From DASUPK01 sp963800285 (GTDB taxonomy: Bacteria > Actinomycetota > Thermoleophilia > Solirubrobacterales > 70-9), in assembly GCA_963800285.1 (NCBI GenBank), contig CAWDAL010000010.1, positions 186,001 through 250,000 of the forward strand: a stretch of DNA of 64,000 bases, given 5' to 3'. Below, piece by piece: positions 1 through 8,174 of the stretch; positions within the stretch are counted from its first letter, which is position 1; the number at the start of each line of letters is the position of its first letter. The position numbers and the translations under genes are program-made. The notes under the pieces are model-generated. The model was not told the origin of the DNA. It did no database searches and saw only the letters and a program-made list of their open reading frames with translations.

Positions 1-1506
1 GTCGGGTCCGGATCGGGCGGCGCCGTGGTCGCCGCGGTCCTCGCCGCGCGCGGGCTCGACGTGATCGTGCTCGAGGCGGCCGGCTACTACAACGAATCCG
101 ACTTCACCCAGCTCGAGCTGCCCGCCTACCAGCAGATGTTCTGGCGCGGTGGGCCCAACCCGACTGCGGATGGCAACGTCAGCCTGGTCGCCGGCACCAC
201 ACTCGGCGGCGGCACGACCATCAACTGGACCAACTGCCTGCGCACCCGCCCCTCCGTCCGCGAGCAGTGGGCCGAGCACGGCCTGGACGGCGTCGACGGA
301 CCGGAGTTCGACCGCCACATGGACGCGGTGTGGGAGCGAGTCACGGCGAACGAGCGCTGCAGCGACCTGAACGGAACGCAGCAGCGCCTCCGCGAGGGCG
401 CCGAGGCCCTGGGCTGGAGCTTCGAGACGATCGTCCGCAACACCGATCCGGAGACCTACACGCCCGAGCAGGCCGGCTATCTCGGCTTCGGCGACCAGTC
501 GGGCAGCAAGCGCAGCGCGGATCGCACCTGGCTCGCCGACGCGCAGGAGCACGGCGCGCGCTTCCTGACCTTCACCCGCGCCGCCCGAGTGCTCACGGAG
601 GCCGGCCGGGCGAGCGGCGTCGAGGCGGTCTGGCAGACGCCGGACGGACGCGGTGCCAAGGTGACCGTGAAGGCGCCGCGCGTGGTCGTCGCCTGTGGCT
701 CGCTCGAGTCGCCGGCGCTGCTGCTTCGCTCCGGCATCGGCGGTCCGGCGGTCGGCCAGAACCTGCGGCTGCATCCGTCGAGCGTCGTCGGCGGCGCCTA
801 CGGCACCGACCAGGAGGCCTGGTGGGGGCCGCCGCAGGCCGGGCTCTGCGACCAGTTCGCCGATACGGGCGAGGGCTACGGCTTCCTGATCGAGACCGCG
901 CAGTACGCGCCCGGCCTGATCGGCTCCGCCACACCCTGGATCTCGGGCCAGGATCACAAGCAGCGGATGGAGGAGTTCCGCTTCACCGGGACCTTCATCT
1001 CGCTCACCCGCGACCGGGGAGCGGGCTCGGTGGGCGTCGACGCGAACGGCGAGGCCGTGCCGCTCTATTCCGTGAGGGACCCGCTCGACCTGGAGAACCT
1101 GAAGCACGGGATCGAGGTGCAGATCCGCCTCCACGAGGCCGCCGGCGCCCACCAGATCGGGCCACTCGCAGAGGGGGCGCCCACCTGGCGCCGGGGGGAC
1201 GACCTCGAAGCTTTCATCGCCGGCGTCCAGCGCATCCCGTTCCGGGCCGGCGGACACAAGCTCTTCAGCGCACATCAGATGGGCACCTGCCGCATGGGCG
1301 CCGATCCGCAGACCTCGGTGGCGGGCCCGCTGGGCGAGCTGCATGACACCAGGGGGGTGTGGATCGGCGACGGCAGCGCCTTCCCGACGTCCTCGGGCAC
1401 CAACCCGATGATCTCGATCATGTCCCTGGCCCACCGGACCGCGGAGGCGATCGCGGACGAGGCGGGGGCGGCTACGACTGAGACTGAAGCGGCGCAGCCC
1501 GCTTAG
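1..1506 (+). CDS. GMC-family FAD-dependent oxidoreductase (5' partial)
   Basis: The protein would oxidise an alcohol or sterol-type hydroxyl using FAD; the substrate cannot be told from sequence. The window opens inside the N-terminal Rossmann motif: bases 4-21 encode GSGSGG, followed by a hydrophobic strand and an acidic residue (IVLEAA) as in FAD-binding folds. The start codon therefore lies left of base 1, and the GTG at 25 is internal. Later landmarks are GGGTTINW (the FAD-contacting loop), MGTCRMG near bases 1279-1299 and the C-terminal GDGSAFPTSSGTNPM segment, all typical of GMC enzymes. An aldehyde dehydrogenase follows 28 bp downstream, so the pair probably converts an alcohol to an acid through the aldehyde. 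Confidence 0.88.
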   Translation, partial: VGSGSGGAVVAAVLAARGLDVIVLEAAGYYNESDFTQLELPAYQQMFWRGGPNPTADGNVSLVAGTTLGGGTTINWTNCLRTRPSVREQWAEHGLDGVDGPEFDRHMDAVWERVTANERCSDLNGTQQRLREGAEALGWSFETIVRNTDPETYTPEQAGYLGFGDQSGSKRSADRTWLADAQEHGARFLTFTRAARVLTEAGRASGVEAVWQTPDGRGAKVTVKAPRVVVACGSLESPALLLRSGIGGPAVGQNLRLHPSSVVGGAYGTDQEAWWGPPQAGLCDQFADTGEGYGFLIETAQYAPGLIGSATPWISGQDHKQRMEEFRFTGTFISLTRDRGAGSVGVDANGEAVPLYSVRDPLDLENLKHGIEVQIRLHEAAGAHQIGPLAEGAPTWRRGDDLEAFIAGVQRIPFRAGGHKLFSAHQMGTCRMGADPQTSVAGPLGELHDTRGVWIGDGSAFPTSSGTNPMISIMSLAHRTAEAIADEAGAATTETEAAQPA

Positions 1507-1534
1507 AACAACTCCAACGTGAAGGAGCGAGACC

Positions 1535-3001
1535 TTGGCTACTGAGACGGCGGCCCCCGCAAAGGCGGGTCATCCCACCGAAGAGATCGTCCGCGACCGC
1601 CTCTACATCGGAGGCCAGTGGGTCGAGCCACAGGGCAGTGGCACGATCGAGGTGATCGACTCGACCACCGAGCAGGTGATCGGGCGGATCCCCGAGGGGA
1701 CCGCCGAGGACGTCGACGACGCCGTGGAGGCCGCGCGCGGTGGCTTCGAGGCGTGGCGGCAGGTGCCGGTCGAGTCTCGGGTCGACGCCTGTATGGCGAT
1801 CAGCGCCGCGCTCGCCGAGCGCGGAGACGAGATCGCGGCTCTGGTGTCGGCGGAGGTCGGGATGCCGCTCGCACTCGCCCGCACCATTCAGGCCGGCCTG
1901 CCCGCGATGGACTTCGGGTCGCAGGCGCAGGTCGCCTCCGAGGTCGTCTGGGAGGAGCAGATCGGCAACTCGCTGGTCGTGCGCGAGCCGATCGGCGTGG
2001 TCGGCTGCATCACGCCCTGGAACTACCCGCTCCACCAGATCTGCGCGAAGGTCGCTCCCGCGCTGACGGCCGGCTGCGCGGTGGTCGTCAAGCCGAGCGA
2101 GGTCACGCCGCTCACCTCGTTCATCCTTGCCGAGGTCATCGATTCGCTGGACCTGCCGGCTGGCGTCTTCAACCTGGTCACCGGGTTCGGTCCGGTCGTC
2201 GGTGAGGCCATCGCCGGGCACGACGGCGTCGACATGGTCTCCTTCACCGGCTCGACTCGGGCCGGCAGGCGGGTCAGCGAGGTCGCGGCGGGGACGGTGA
2301 AGAGAGTTGCGCTCGAGCTCGGCGGCAAGTCCGCCAACGTGATTCTCGACGACGCCGATCTGGCGACAGCCGTCGGTTACGGCGTTGCCAACTGCTACCT
2401 CAACTCCGGCCAGACCTGCAGCGCTCACACCCGGATGCTGGTCCCGCGCGAGAAGCTGGCGGAGGCCGAGCAGATCGCGGCCGCGGCCGCGGAGAAGGCC
2501 GCACCGGGCGACCCGTTCGAGGACGCGACGCGCCTCGGGCCGCTGGTCTCCGAGGCCCAGCAGGAGCGGGTGCGGGGGTTCATCCAGAAGGGTGAGGAGG
2601 AGGGCGCCAAGCTGGTCGCCGGGGGCGCCGAGCCGCCCGAGGGCCTGGAGAAGGGGTACTTCGTCCGGCCGACGGTCTTCTCCGAAGTGAAGCCGGACAT
2701 GACGATCGCCCAGGAGGAGATCTTCGGGCCGGTGCTCTCGATCATCCCGTACGACTCCGAGGACGAGGCGGCGGAGATCGCCAACTCGACGATCTACGGG
2801 CTGGACGGGGGCGTCTGGTCGGCCGATCCCGAGCGCGCCAAGGCGTTCGCGCGCCGGATGCGCACGGGACAGGTGCAGATCAACGGGGCCACCTTCAACC
2901 CACTGGCTCCGTTTGGCGGCGTCAAGCAGTCCGGGCATGGTCGCGAGCTCGGCAAGTTCGGCCTCGAGGAGTTCCTCGAGGTCAAGTCGATCCAGACCTA
3001 G
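1535..3001 (+). CDS. NAD(P)-dependent aldehyde dehydrogenase
   Basis: A 488-residue aldehyde dehydrogenase that oxidises an aldehyde to the acid. Visible catalytic elements are the TPWNYP strand, K186 in VVVKPSE (cofactor binding), general base E261 in LELGGKS and nucleophile C295 in SGQTCS. The length is usual for the family. The start is TTG at 1535, chosen because GAAGGAG at 1521-1527 sits 7 nt upstream and no better start is in reach. It lies 28 bp after the GMC oxidoreductase, suggesting one transcript and a shared substrate. The substrate is unknown. A large near-perfect inverted repeat follows the stop codon. Confidence 0.93.
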   Translation: MATETAAPAKAGHPTEEIVRDRLYIGGQWVEPQGSGTIEVIDSTTEQVIGRIPEGTAEDVDDAVEAARGGFEAWRQVPVESRVDACMAISAALAERGDEIAALVSAEVGMPLALARTIQAGLPAMDFGSQAQVASEVVWEEQIGNSLVVREPIGVVGCITPWNYPLHQICAKVAPALTAGCAVVVKPSEVTPLTSFILAEVIDSLDLPAGVFNLVTGFGPVVGEAIAGHDGVDMVSFTGSTRAGRRVSEVAAGTVKRVALELGGKSANVILDDADLATAVGYGVANCYLNSGQTCSAHTRMLVPREKLAEAEQIAAAAAEKAAPGDPFEDATRLGPLVSEAQQERVRGFIQKGEEEGAKLVAGGAEPPEGLEKGYFVRPTVFSEVKPDMTIAQEEIFGPVLSIIPYDSEDEAAEIANSTIYGLDGGVWSADPERAKAFARRMRTGQVQINGATFNPLAPFGGVKQSGHGRELGKFGLEEFLEVKSIQT

Positions 3002-3030
3002 GGACGAGCGGCTCGGCGCGCGGGTCCTGT

Positions 3031-3092
3031 CGCGCCGAGGAAAACGCACCCTGCGGTACAGGCGTGTCCTCGGATGCGTTTTCCTCGCCGCG
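3031..3092. repeat. 18-bp inverted repeat with 26-nt loop (possible terminator)
   Basis: The arms at 3031-3048 and 3075-3092 pair at 17 of 18 positions, and the loop contains a smaller hairpin (CCTG/CAGG). It sits between the aldehyde dehydrogenase stop and the DJ-1 gene. No T-run follows, so it is not a standard intrinsic terminator; an attenuator or a protein-binding site is also possible. Confidence 0.55.
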
Positions 3093-3177
3093 CCACCCGC
3101 GCGAGGAGCCGTTTCGCACTCCCGGATCGGCGGTACCCGTTATGGGAAAGCTTGGATGACGAAAGGAGCTGAATCAC

Positions 3178-3762
3178 ATGGCGGACGAGTTGAAGGGCAA
3201 GCGGATTGCCTTTTTGATGGCGAATGAGGGGGTTGAGCAGGTCGAGTACTTCGAGCCGCGCAAGGCGGTCGAGGAGGCCGGGGCGGACGTCGACGTGATC
3301 GCGACCGAGTCCGGTCGGGTCCAGGGATTCGAGCATCTCGACAAGGCCGAGACCTGGACGGTCGACAAGGCCACCTCGGATGCCAAGGCCGACGACTATG
3401 ACGGCGTGGTGCTGCCCGGTGGCGTCGCCAACCCCGACAACCTGCGAACCGACAAGGACGCGGTGCGCTTCCTGCGCGAGTTCTTCGCGGCCGGCAAGCC
3501 GGTCGGCGCGATCTGTCATGCGCCCTGGATGCTGGTCGAAGCCGATCTCGTCGACGGACGCGAGCTGACCTCGTTCCCGAGCCTGCAGACGGATGTCCGG
3601 AACGCGGGCGGGAACTGGGTCGATGAGGAGGTCGTGGTCGATTCGGGCCTGGTGACCTCCCGGAAGCCCGACGACCTGCCGGCGTTCAACTCGAAGATCG
3701 TGGAGGAGTTCGCCGAGGGCGTGCACGAGGAGCAGGCCGAGAAGGCGGAGGCGGCGTCGTAG
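3178..3762 (+). CDS. DJ-1/PfpI family protein (type 1 glutamine amidotransferase-like)
   Basis: A 194-residue member of the DJ-1/PfpI superfamily. Family members act as deglycases, hydratases or stress chaperones in the cytoplasm; the exact activity here is not evident. The nucleophilic elbow is C113 in GAICHAPWML, following the VVLPGGVANPDNLR strand-loop, and the C-terminal part (TSFPSLQTDVRNAGG, VTSRKPDDLPAF) resembles the PfpI/YhbO subgroup. The start is ATG 3178 with AAAGGAG at 3162-3168, one of the clearer Shine-Dalgarno sites in the window. It is probably transcribed alone, as an inverted repeat lies upstream and a convergent gene downstream. Confidence 0.88.
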   Translation: MADELKGKRIAFLMANEGVEQVEYFEPRKAVEEAGADVDVIATESGRVQGFEHLDKAETWTVDKATSDAKADDYDGVVLPGGVANPDNLRTDKDAVRFLREFFAAGKPVGAICHAPWMLVEADLVDGRELTSFPSLQTDVRNAGGNWVDEEVVVDSGLVTSRKPDDLPAFNSKIVEEFAEGVHEEQAEKAEAAS

Positions 3763-3822
3763 GCAGGGCAGACGGCTTCGCCATCAAACGCGGCGCCGGC
3801 GGCCGCCCCACATAACCGCTTC

Positions 3823-3835
3823 GGGGCTTCGCCCC
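3823..3835. terminator. Small GC hairpin between convergent genes
   Basis: GGGGC-TTC-GCCCC lies between the DJ-1 gene stop (3762) and the stop of the convergent beta-lactamase-like gene (3840). The stem is only 5 bp and no T-run follows, so a terminator role is a weak inference from position. Confidence 0.25.
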
Positions 3836-3839
3836 TCGC

Positions 3840-5019
3840 TCATGATGGGGCGGCCTTGGCGCCGCTCGCACAGGCGCGCGCCACCGCGGTCAGCCGGAGG
3901 ATCCCGAGATCCCCGATCGCGGTCGTCAGGTTGCCGATGTGGCTGCTGACGAAGCCGAACGAGATGCCGGTGTCGGGATCGCCCCAGCCGCCACTGCCGC
4001 CGAAGCCGTAGTGGCCCAGGGCGCGGGGCGCGGGGCTGCCGAGCGCGAAGGCGTGGTGGAAGCCGAGCCGCCAGCGCATCCGGACTCCGAGCACCCGGTC
4101 GAGGCCCCGCGTCTGCACCCTGCCCACCCGGTCGACGGTCTCCGGGGAGAGGAAGCGGTCCCCGCCGGGGCCCAGGCCGCGATTCGCGAGAGGGACGTAG
4201 AGACGAGCCAGGCCGTCGGCGCTGAGCGCGCCGTTGACCGCGGGCATCTCGGTGCGCCAGACCGCCGGGTCCGGCTCGCGGCAGAGCTCCTCGAACCCGG
4301 GTGCGTGCAGGGCCCGGAAGCCGGCCCTGGTGACCGGCAGCCAGCCGAGCAGTGGGGTCGCGGCGATTCCGAATGCGGTGTAGATGCGAAGGGAGCGGCC
4401 CACCATCTCCGCGGGCCCGGGCCGCTGGCCGCCCGTCCCGATCTCCAGCCCCGAGGTTCCCAGGGGCTCGGCGAGCTCGGTGCGGACGAGGTCGCGCATT
4501 CCCTTGCCGGTGACCGCCCGGGCGAGCCCCGAGGCGAGCCAGCCGAAGGTGATGGCATGGTACGCGGGGCGGCCGGGAGGGCCCCTGGGGCGACGCGGCG
4601 GCCAGCCGCCGCTCCATGCCCAGGTGGTCGAGGAGCTCCTCGGCGTTCCCGGCGACCGCCTGCACGTCGTAGAGGCCGGCCCGATGGCTGAGCAGCTCGC
4701 GAACGGTGATCCGCTCCTTGCCGGCGGCAGCGAACTCGGGCCAGTAGGAGGCCACAGGCAGGTCGTAGTCGATCAGGCCCCGGTCCGCGAGCCGGTGCAG
4801 CACCATCGCCGCCAGCCCCTTGGTCGACGAGAAGCCGAGGGCCTGGGTCTCGGGGCGCCAGGGGCGGGAACGCGCGCGGTCCTCCCAGCCGATCCGCAGG
4901 TCGGCGAGCACGCTCCCCGCGCTGCGCACCACGAGAGCGCCGCCGCGCGGCCCGCGCGCCATCAGCCTCCTGAACTCCTCGGCGAGAGGCTCATATCCGG
5001 GAGCCACGGTCCCTGCCAT
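3840..5019 (-). pseudogene. Serine beta-lactamase-like hydrolase, interrupted by a frameshift
   Basis: Two reading frames together make one class C beta-lactamase/esterase-like protein. The N-terminal part, from ATG 5019, carries the S-x-x-K nucleophile motif (SSTK, residues 64-67) and LLSHRAGLYD. The C-terminal part, in another frame, carries PAYHAITFGW, MRDLVRTELAEPLG and HYGFGGSGG. The frame changes at about 4580-4610 (net one base inserted or two lost). Members hydrolyse esters, peptides or amides; most environmental ones are not antibiotic resistance enzymes. The start is 35 bp from the divergent proA start. The downstream frame is well conserved, so a sequencing error is as likely as real inactivation. 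Confidence 0.75.
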
Positions 5020-5026
5020 CCGCCCC

Positions 5027-5032
5027 AGTGTG
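5027..5032 (-). promoter_or_regulatory. Possible -10 (CACACT) for the beta-lactamase-like gene
   Basis: On the minus strand CACACT lies 7 nt before ATG 5019, the same spacing as the TANNNT boxes of other genes here; the htrA gene at 49882 has the identical CACACT plus 7 nt. The first base departs from TANNNT, so this is a weak call. Confidence 0.3.
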
Positions 5033-5042
5033 ACGCCGTAGT

Positions 5043-5048
5043 TACCCT
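5043..5048 (+). promoter_or_regulatory. TANNNT -10 box of leaderless proA
   Basis: TACCCT is 6 nt before ATG 5055 and there is no Shine-Dalgarno site, so transcription should begin at the start codon. Confidence 0.55.
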
Positions 5049-5054
5049 TATTGC

Positions 5055-6320
5055 ATGGCCACCGCAGCCAAGACCGTCGAGCAGAGCGCTCGCGAGGCGA
5101 AGGATGCCTCTCACCTGCTCGCGCGTGCGAGCAGGGATGAGAAGGACGCCTGCCTCATGGATCTCGCGGACCGGATCGAGGCGGGCGCCGCCGGGTTGCT
5201 CGAGGCCAATGTCGCGGACGTCGACGCCGGCCGCGAGGAGGGACTGAACGAGGCACTGCTCGACCGGCTCACGCTGACCGAGGATCGGATCGCCGAGATG
5301 GCGAAGGGGGTTCGCGAGATCGCGGAGCTGCCCGACCCCGTCGGCGAGGTGGTCGAGGGGTGGACGCTCGAGAACGGCCTGGAGGTCGCGAAGAAGCGGG
5401 TGCCGATCGGCGTGGTGGCCGTCGTCTACGAGGCTCGGCCGAACGTGACGATCGACGCTGCGGCGCTCTGCCTGAAGAGCGGGAACGCGGCGGTGCTGCG
5501 GGGCTCGAGCAGCGCCGAGAGCTCGAATGCCTTTCTGGCGGGACTGTTGGCCGATGCGCTTGCCGCCGCCGAGCTGCCTGCCGGCTCAGTCGTGCTGCTC
5601 TCGGGAGGCGGGCACGAGCAGCTTGCCGAGCTCGCCACGGCCGAGGGGCTGGTCGACCTGATCATCCCGCGCGGAGGCGAGGGGCTGAAGAACGCGCTCA
5701 AGGAGGTTGCGAAGGTGCCCGTGATGTACGCGGCCGCTGGCAATTGCCACGTCTACGTGCATCAGGACGCGGATCTGGAGATGGCCGAGCGGGTCGCCTA
5801 CAACGCCAAGGTGCAGCGGCCCGGTGTTTGCAACGCGGCCGAGACGCTGCTCGTCCATCGCGACGTTGCGGCCGAGCTGCTGCCGACGCTGCTGGCCAAG
5901 CTGAGCGACGCCGGGGTGGAGCTGGTCGGGGACGAGGCCACGCGCGAGTCGGCCGGATCGGTTTCGGTCGGCGAGGCGAGCGACGCCGATTGGGACACCG
6001 AGTACCACGGCCTGAAGATGGCGGTCGGCGTCGTCGAATCGCTGGGCGAGGCCATCGACCACATCAACCGGCATGGGACCGGCCATTCCGACGCGATCAT
6101 GACCTCATCCGATCAGGTGGGGGACGAGTTCACGGACGCGGTCGATTCGGCGGCCGTCTACGTGAACGCGTCCACGCGGTTCACGGACGGCTACGAGTTC
6201 GGGATGGGCGCGGAGATCGGCAATTCGACCCAGAAGCTGCACGCTCGCGGCCCGATCGGGCTGCGCGAGCTGACCACCACCAAGTACGTCGTCCACGGCA
6301 GCGGACAGGTCAGGGAGTAG
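5055..6320 (+). CDS. proA: Gamma-glutamyl phosphate reductase
   Basis: Catalyses the NADPH-dependent reduction of gamma-glutamyl phosphate to glutamate semialdehyde, the second step of proline synthesis. The 421-residue length is normal. Recognisable elements are KKRVPIGVVAVVYEARPNVT, the LKSGNAAVLRGSS loop and the catalytic cysteine C259 in RPGVCNAAETLL, plus the C-terminal GMGAEIGNSTQKLHARGP block. No Shine-Dalgarno precedes ATG 5055; a TACCCT box 6 nt upstream suggests a leaderless mRNA. It leads a proA-nadD-rsfS-(DivIVA-like) run. proB is not in the window. Confidence 0.96.
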   Translation: MATAAKTVEQSAREAKDASHLLARASRDEKDACLMDLADRIEAGAAGLLEANVADVDAGREEGLNEALLDRLTLTEDRIAEMAKGVREIAELPDPVGEVVEGWTLENGLEVAKKRVPIGVVAVVYEARPNVTIDAAALCLKSGNAAVLRGSSSAESSNAFLAGLLADALAAAELPAGSVVLLSGGGHEQLAELATAEGLVDLIIPRGGEGLKNALKEVAKVPVMYAAAGNCHVYVHQDADLEMAERVAYNAKVQRPGVCNAAETLLVHRDVAAELLPTLLAKLSDAGVELVGDEATRESAGSVSVGEASDADWDTEYHGLKMAVGVVESLGEAIDHINRHGTGHSDAIMTSSDQVGDEFTDAVDSAAVYVNASTRFTDGYEFGMGAEIGNSTQKLHARGPIGLRELTTTKYVVHGSGQVRE

Positions 6321-6324
6321 CGAC

Positions 6325-6921
6325 GTCGCTCGGATCGGGGTCCTGGGCGGGGCCTTCAACCCGCCCCACGTGGGACATCTTCTGCTCGCCCAGGAGGCGC
6401 GCTGGCAGCTCGATCTGGATCGGGTGCTGCTGATCGTGACCCGGCGGGCGCCCCACAAGGAGATCGAGGACGACCCCGGAGCGGAAGTCCGGCTGGAGAT
6501 GGCGGTGCTGGCAGCCGATGGCGAGGAGGGGGTGGAGGCCTCGGACCTGGAGGTGGGTCGCGACGAGACCTCGTACAGCTACCGGACGCTCGAGTTGCTC
6601 GCCGAGCGGGAGCCGGGAAACGAGCTCTTCTTCCTGCTCGGAGCCGACATGGCCGCGGGGCTGTCGAGCTGGAAGGAGCCGGCGCGCGTGCTGGAGCTGG
6701 CGAGGCTCGGGGTGGTGCCGCGACCGGGAGTGGGCCTCGGGGCGGTCGATTCGGCGCTGGAGCGGCTGGGTGCATCCGACAGGGCTGAGATAGTCGATAT
6801 GCCACTTTGCGGAGCGTCCTCGACCACAGTCAGGCAGCGAGCGCGGGAGGGAAAGCCGCTCCGGCACCTCGTTCCGGATCCGGTGGTGCGGTTCATCGCG
6901 GAGAGGGGGCTGTACCGGTGA
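6325..6921 (+). CDS. nadD: Nicotinate-nucleotide adenylyltransferase, start codon not canonical
   Basis: Adenylates nicotinate mononucleotide to deamido-NAD in NAD synthesis. The nucleotidyltransferase signature GGAFNPPHVGHL is encoded at 6346-6381, and the C-terminal SSTTVRQRAREGK block (the ISSTxxR motif) near 6817-6855. In this frame, between the in-frame TGA at 6271 and the GTG at 6370, there is no ATG, GTG or TTG, yet GTG 6370 lies inside the signature and cannot be the true start. GGGAG at 6313-6317 is 7 nt before GTC 6325, in a context (V-A-R-I-G) matching usual NadD N-termini, so a GTG misread or mutated to GTC is my best guess; ATC 6334 is an alternative. The gene overlaps rsfS by GTGA. 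Confidence 0.85.
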   Translation, partial: VARIGVLGGAFNPPHVGHLLLAQEARWQLDLDRVLLIVTRRAPHKEIEDDPGAEVRLEMAVLAADGEEGVEASDLEVGRDETSYSYRTLELLAEREPGNELFFLLGADMAAGLSSWKEPARVLELARLGVVPRPGVGLGAVDSALERLGASDRAEIVDMPLCGASSTTVRQRAREGKPLRHLVPDPVVRFIAERGLYR

Positions 6922-7301
6922 CCCGCGGCAGGGAGATGACCTCCGAGGAGCTGGCACGGCGGCTGGCCGCAATCGCGGATGACAAGCAGGCGACCGACCT
7001 GGTCGCGCTCGACGTGCGGCAGCTGGTCGGCTACACGGACTACCTGGTGATCTGCACGGCTCGCAACGAGCGGCAGGCGAAGGCGATCCACGACGAGGTC
7101 TACCACCAGCTCAAGCGGGACGGTTGGCTTCCGGCTCGAGTCGAGGGGGAGCGGGAGGCCGAGTGGGTGCTGCTGGACTATCTGGACGCGGTGCTGCACG
7201 TCTTCACGCCGGAGCCGCGTGAGCGGTACCGGCTCGAGCAGCTCTGGGGCGAGGCCGGGCGGTTGGAATTGGATTTGGCCGGCGCTCGGGGCGCTGCCTA
7301 G
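6918..7301 (+). CDS. rsfS: Ribosome silencing factor RsfS
   Basis: RsfS (YbeB/Iojap family) binds ribosomal protein L14 and blocks joining of 30S and 50S subunits when nutrients are scarce. The protein reads ELARRLAAIADDKQATD, then DVRQLVGYTDYLVICTARNE, and ends with a W-V-L-L-D-Y-L-D-x-V-L-H-V-F-T block, the conserved core. GTG 6918 overlaps the nadD TGA by four bases and gives 127 residues; ATG 6936 would give 121, nearer the family norm, but its only Shine-Dalgarno (GGGAG) abuts it. The nadD-rsfS pairing is conserved in many bacteria. Confidence 0.9.
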   Translation: MTRGREMTSEELARRLAAIADDKQATDLVALDVRQLVGYTDYLVICTARNERQAKAIHDEVYHQLKRDGWLPARVEGEREAEWVLLDYLDAVLHVFTPEPRERYRLEQLWGEAGRLELDLAGARGAA

Positions 7302-7354
7302 GGCTTTCGTCCAGATTCCGCCTGCAGGGACGGAAAGTCGTCCGAGGGCGTCCT

Positions 7355-7360
7355 TAGCCT
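7355..7360 (+). promoter_or_regulatory. TANNNT -10 box of the DivIVA-like gene
   Basis: TAGCCT lies exactly 7 nt before GTG 7368, with no Shine-Dalgarno, pointing to a leaderless transcript separate from rsfS. Confidence 0.55.
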
Positions 7361-7367
7361 TCCGCTC

Positions 7368-8093
7368 GTGTCGAAGGAGCGTTTTTCGCGCGCCTTGCGG
7401 GGCTACGACCCAGAACAGGTCGATGCCGCGATCGAGGCGCGTGACGCCCGGCTGGCCCGTCTCGAGCGGGAGGCGCAGCGGTTGGCCGAGCGGGTCGTGG
7501 AGCGGGAGAAGCGGTTGCAGGAGCTCCTCAAGAAGCCGATGGCGGCTGCCGCCGACACCAATCGGGTCGCGCTGTCGCGCGCCCTCGCATCGGTCGAGGA
7601 GATCTATGGGCAGGCGCGCCGGCAGGCGACCCGGATCCGGATGAAGGCGCTCGAGGACGCGGTGCAGATGGCGGACCGGGTGACGGAGCTCTCCGGGCTC
7701 AGGGATGAGCTGGGTACTCGCGTCTCCGAGCTCGCCGAGGTCGCGAAGGAGCGGCTGGGGATCGAGGAGGACCGGCCGGCGGTCGGCACCGAGCCGGCGC
7801 AGGCGGGCGTGTATTCCGGCGAGATCGAGATCGAGGTCGGTCCGCTGAAGGACTTCGCTCAGCTGACCGGCTTCGAGGATGCGGCCGCGGGCATCGACGG
7901 GGCTTCGCAGATCAAGGTGAAGCGCTTCTCGGGAGGCCGGGCCTGGGTGTCGATGAACCTGGAGAACCCGATCGATCTGCTGCGGGCGCTGGAGGAGAAG
8001 GCGCCCTTCGACTTCGTGGTGCGCGACACGCGACGCAACGGCCTGGTCATCGACGTCGACCAGGGCGCCGCCGAGCAACACCGCGCGGCGTAG
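7368..8093 (+). CDS. DivIVA-like coiled-coil protein with a distinct C-terminal domain
   Basis: A 241-residue protein of unknown function. Residues 4-20 (ERFSRALRGYDPEQVDA) match the lipid-binding N-terminus of DivIVA/Wag31-type proteins, and residues 22-55 and 70-130 are charged heptad-rich helix likely to form a coiled coil. The C-terminal part (about 150-235, from EIEIEVGPLKDFAQL to NGLVIDV) has an alternating strand/helix pattern suggesting a small alpha-beta domain that I cannot name. A role at the membrane or the division/polar growth machinery is inferred from the N-terminus only. It follows rsfS by 66 bp and has its own leaderless-type promoter. Confidence 0.75.
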   Translation: MSKERFSRALRGYDPEQVDAAIEARDARLARLEREAQRLAERVVEREKRLQELLKKPMAAAADTNRVALSRALASVEEIYGQARRQATRIRMKALEDAVQMADRVTELSGLRDELGTRVSELAEVAKERLGIEEDRPAVGTEPAQAGVYSGEIEIEVGPLKDFAQLTGFEDAAAGIDGASQIKVKRFSGGRAWVSMNLENPIDLLRALEEKAPFDFVVRDTRRNGLVIDVDQGAAEQHRAA

Positions 8094-8159
8094 GGCCTTT
8101 CAGCACTCCCGGGTCACACATTCCTCACGTTCTCTGTGCCTCTCGCACAGCTGCGGGCG

Positions 8160-8173
8160 CGAACATACGTTCG
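8160..8173. promoter_or_regulatory. Perfect LexA (SOS) box
   Basis: CGAACATACGTTCG has perfect CGAAC/GTTCG arms around a 4-nt centre, matching the Gram-positive/actinobacterial LexA operator (CGAAC-N4-GTTCG). It ends one base before the ATG at 8175, so bound LexA would cover the start of the nuclease gene. This predicts induction by DNA damage. Confidence 0.8.
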
Positions 8174-8174
8174 T

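Noticed and set aside
1472..3049. 525-codon open frame antisense to the aldehyde dehydrogenase
   Set aside because: Low-complexity Arg/Leu/Asp-rich product opposite an intact catalytic gene.
4580..4610. Programmed ribosomal frameshift in the beta-lactamase-like gene
   Set aside because: No slippery heptamer with a clear downstream pseudoknot is seen, and the family is not known to use frameshifting.
8136..8174. GTG 8136 as the nuclease start
   Set aside because: It would place the LexA box inside the coding region and add 13 residues before the family-typical MNPN; ATG 8175 fits better.
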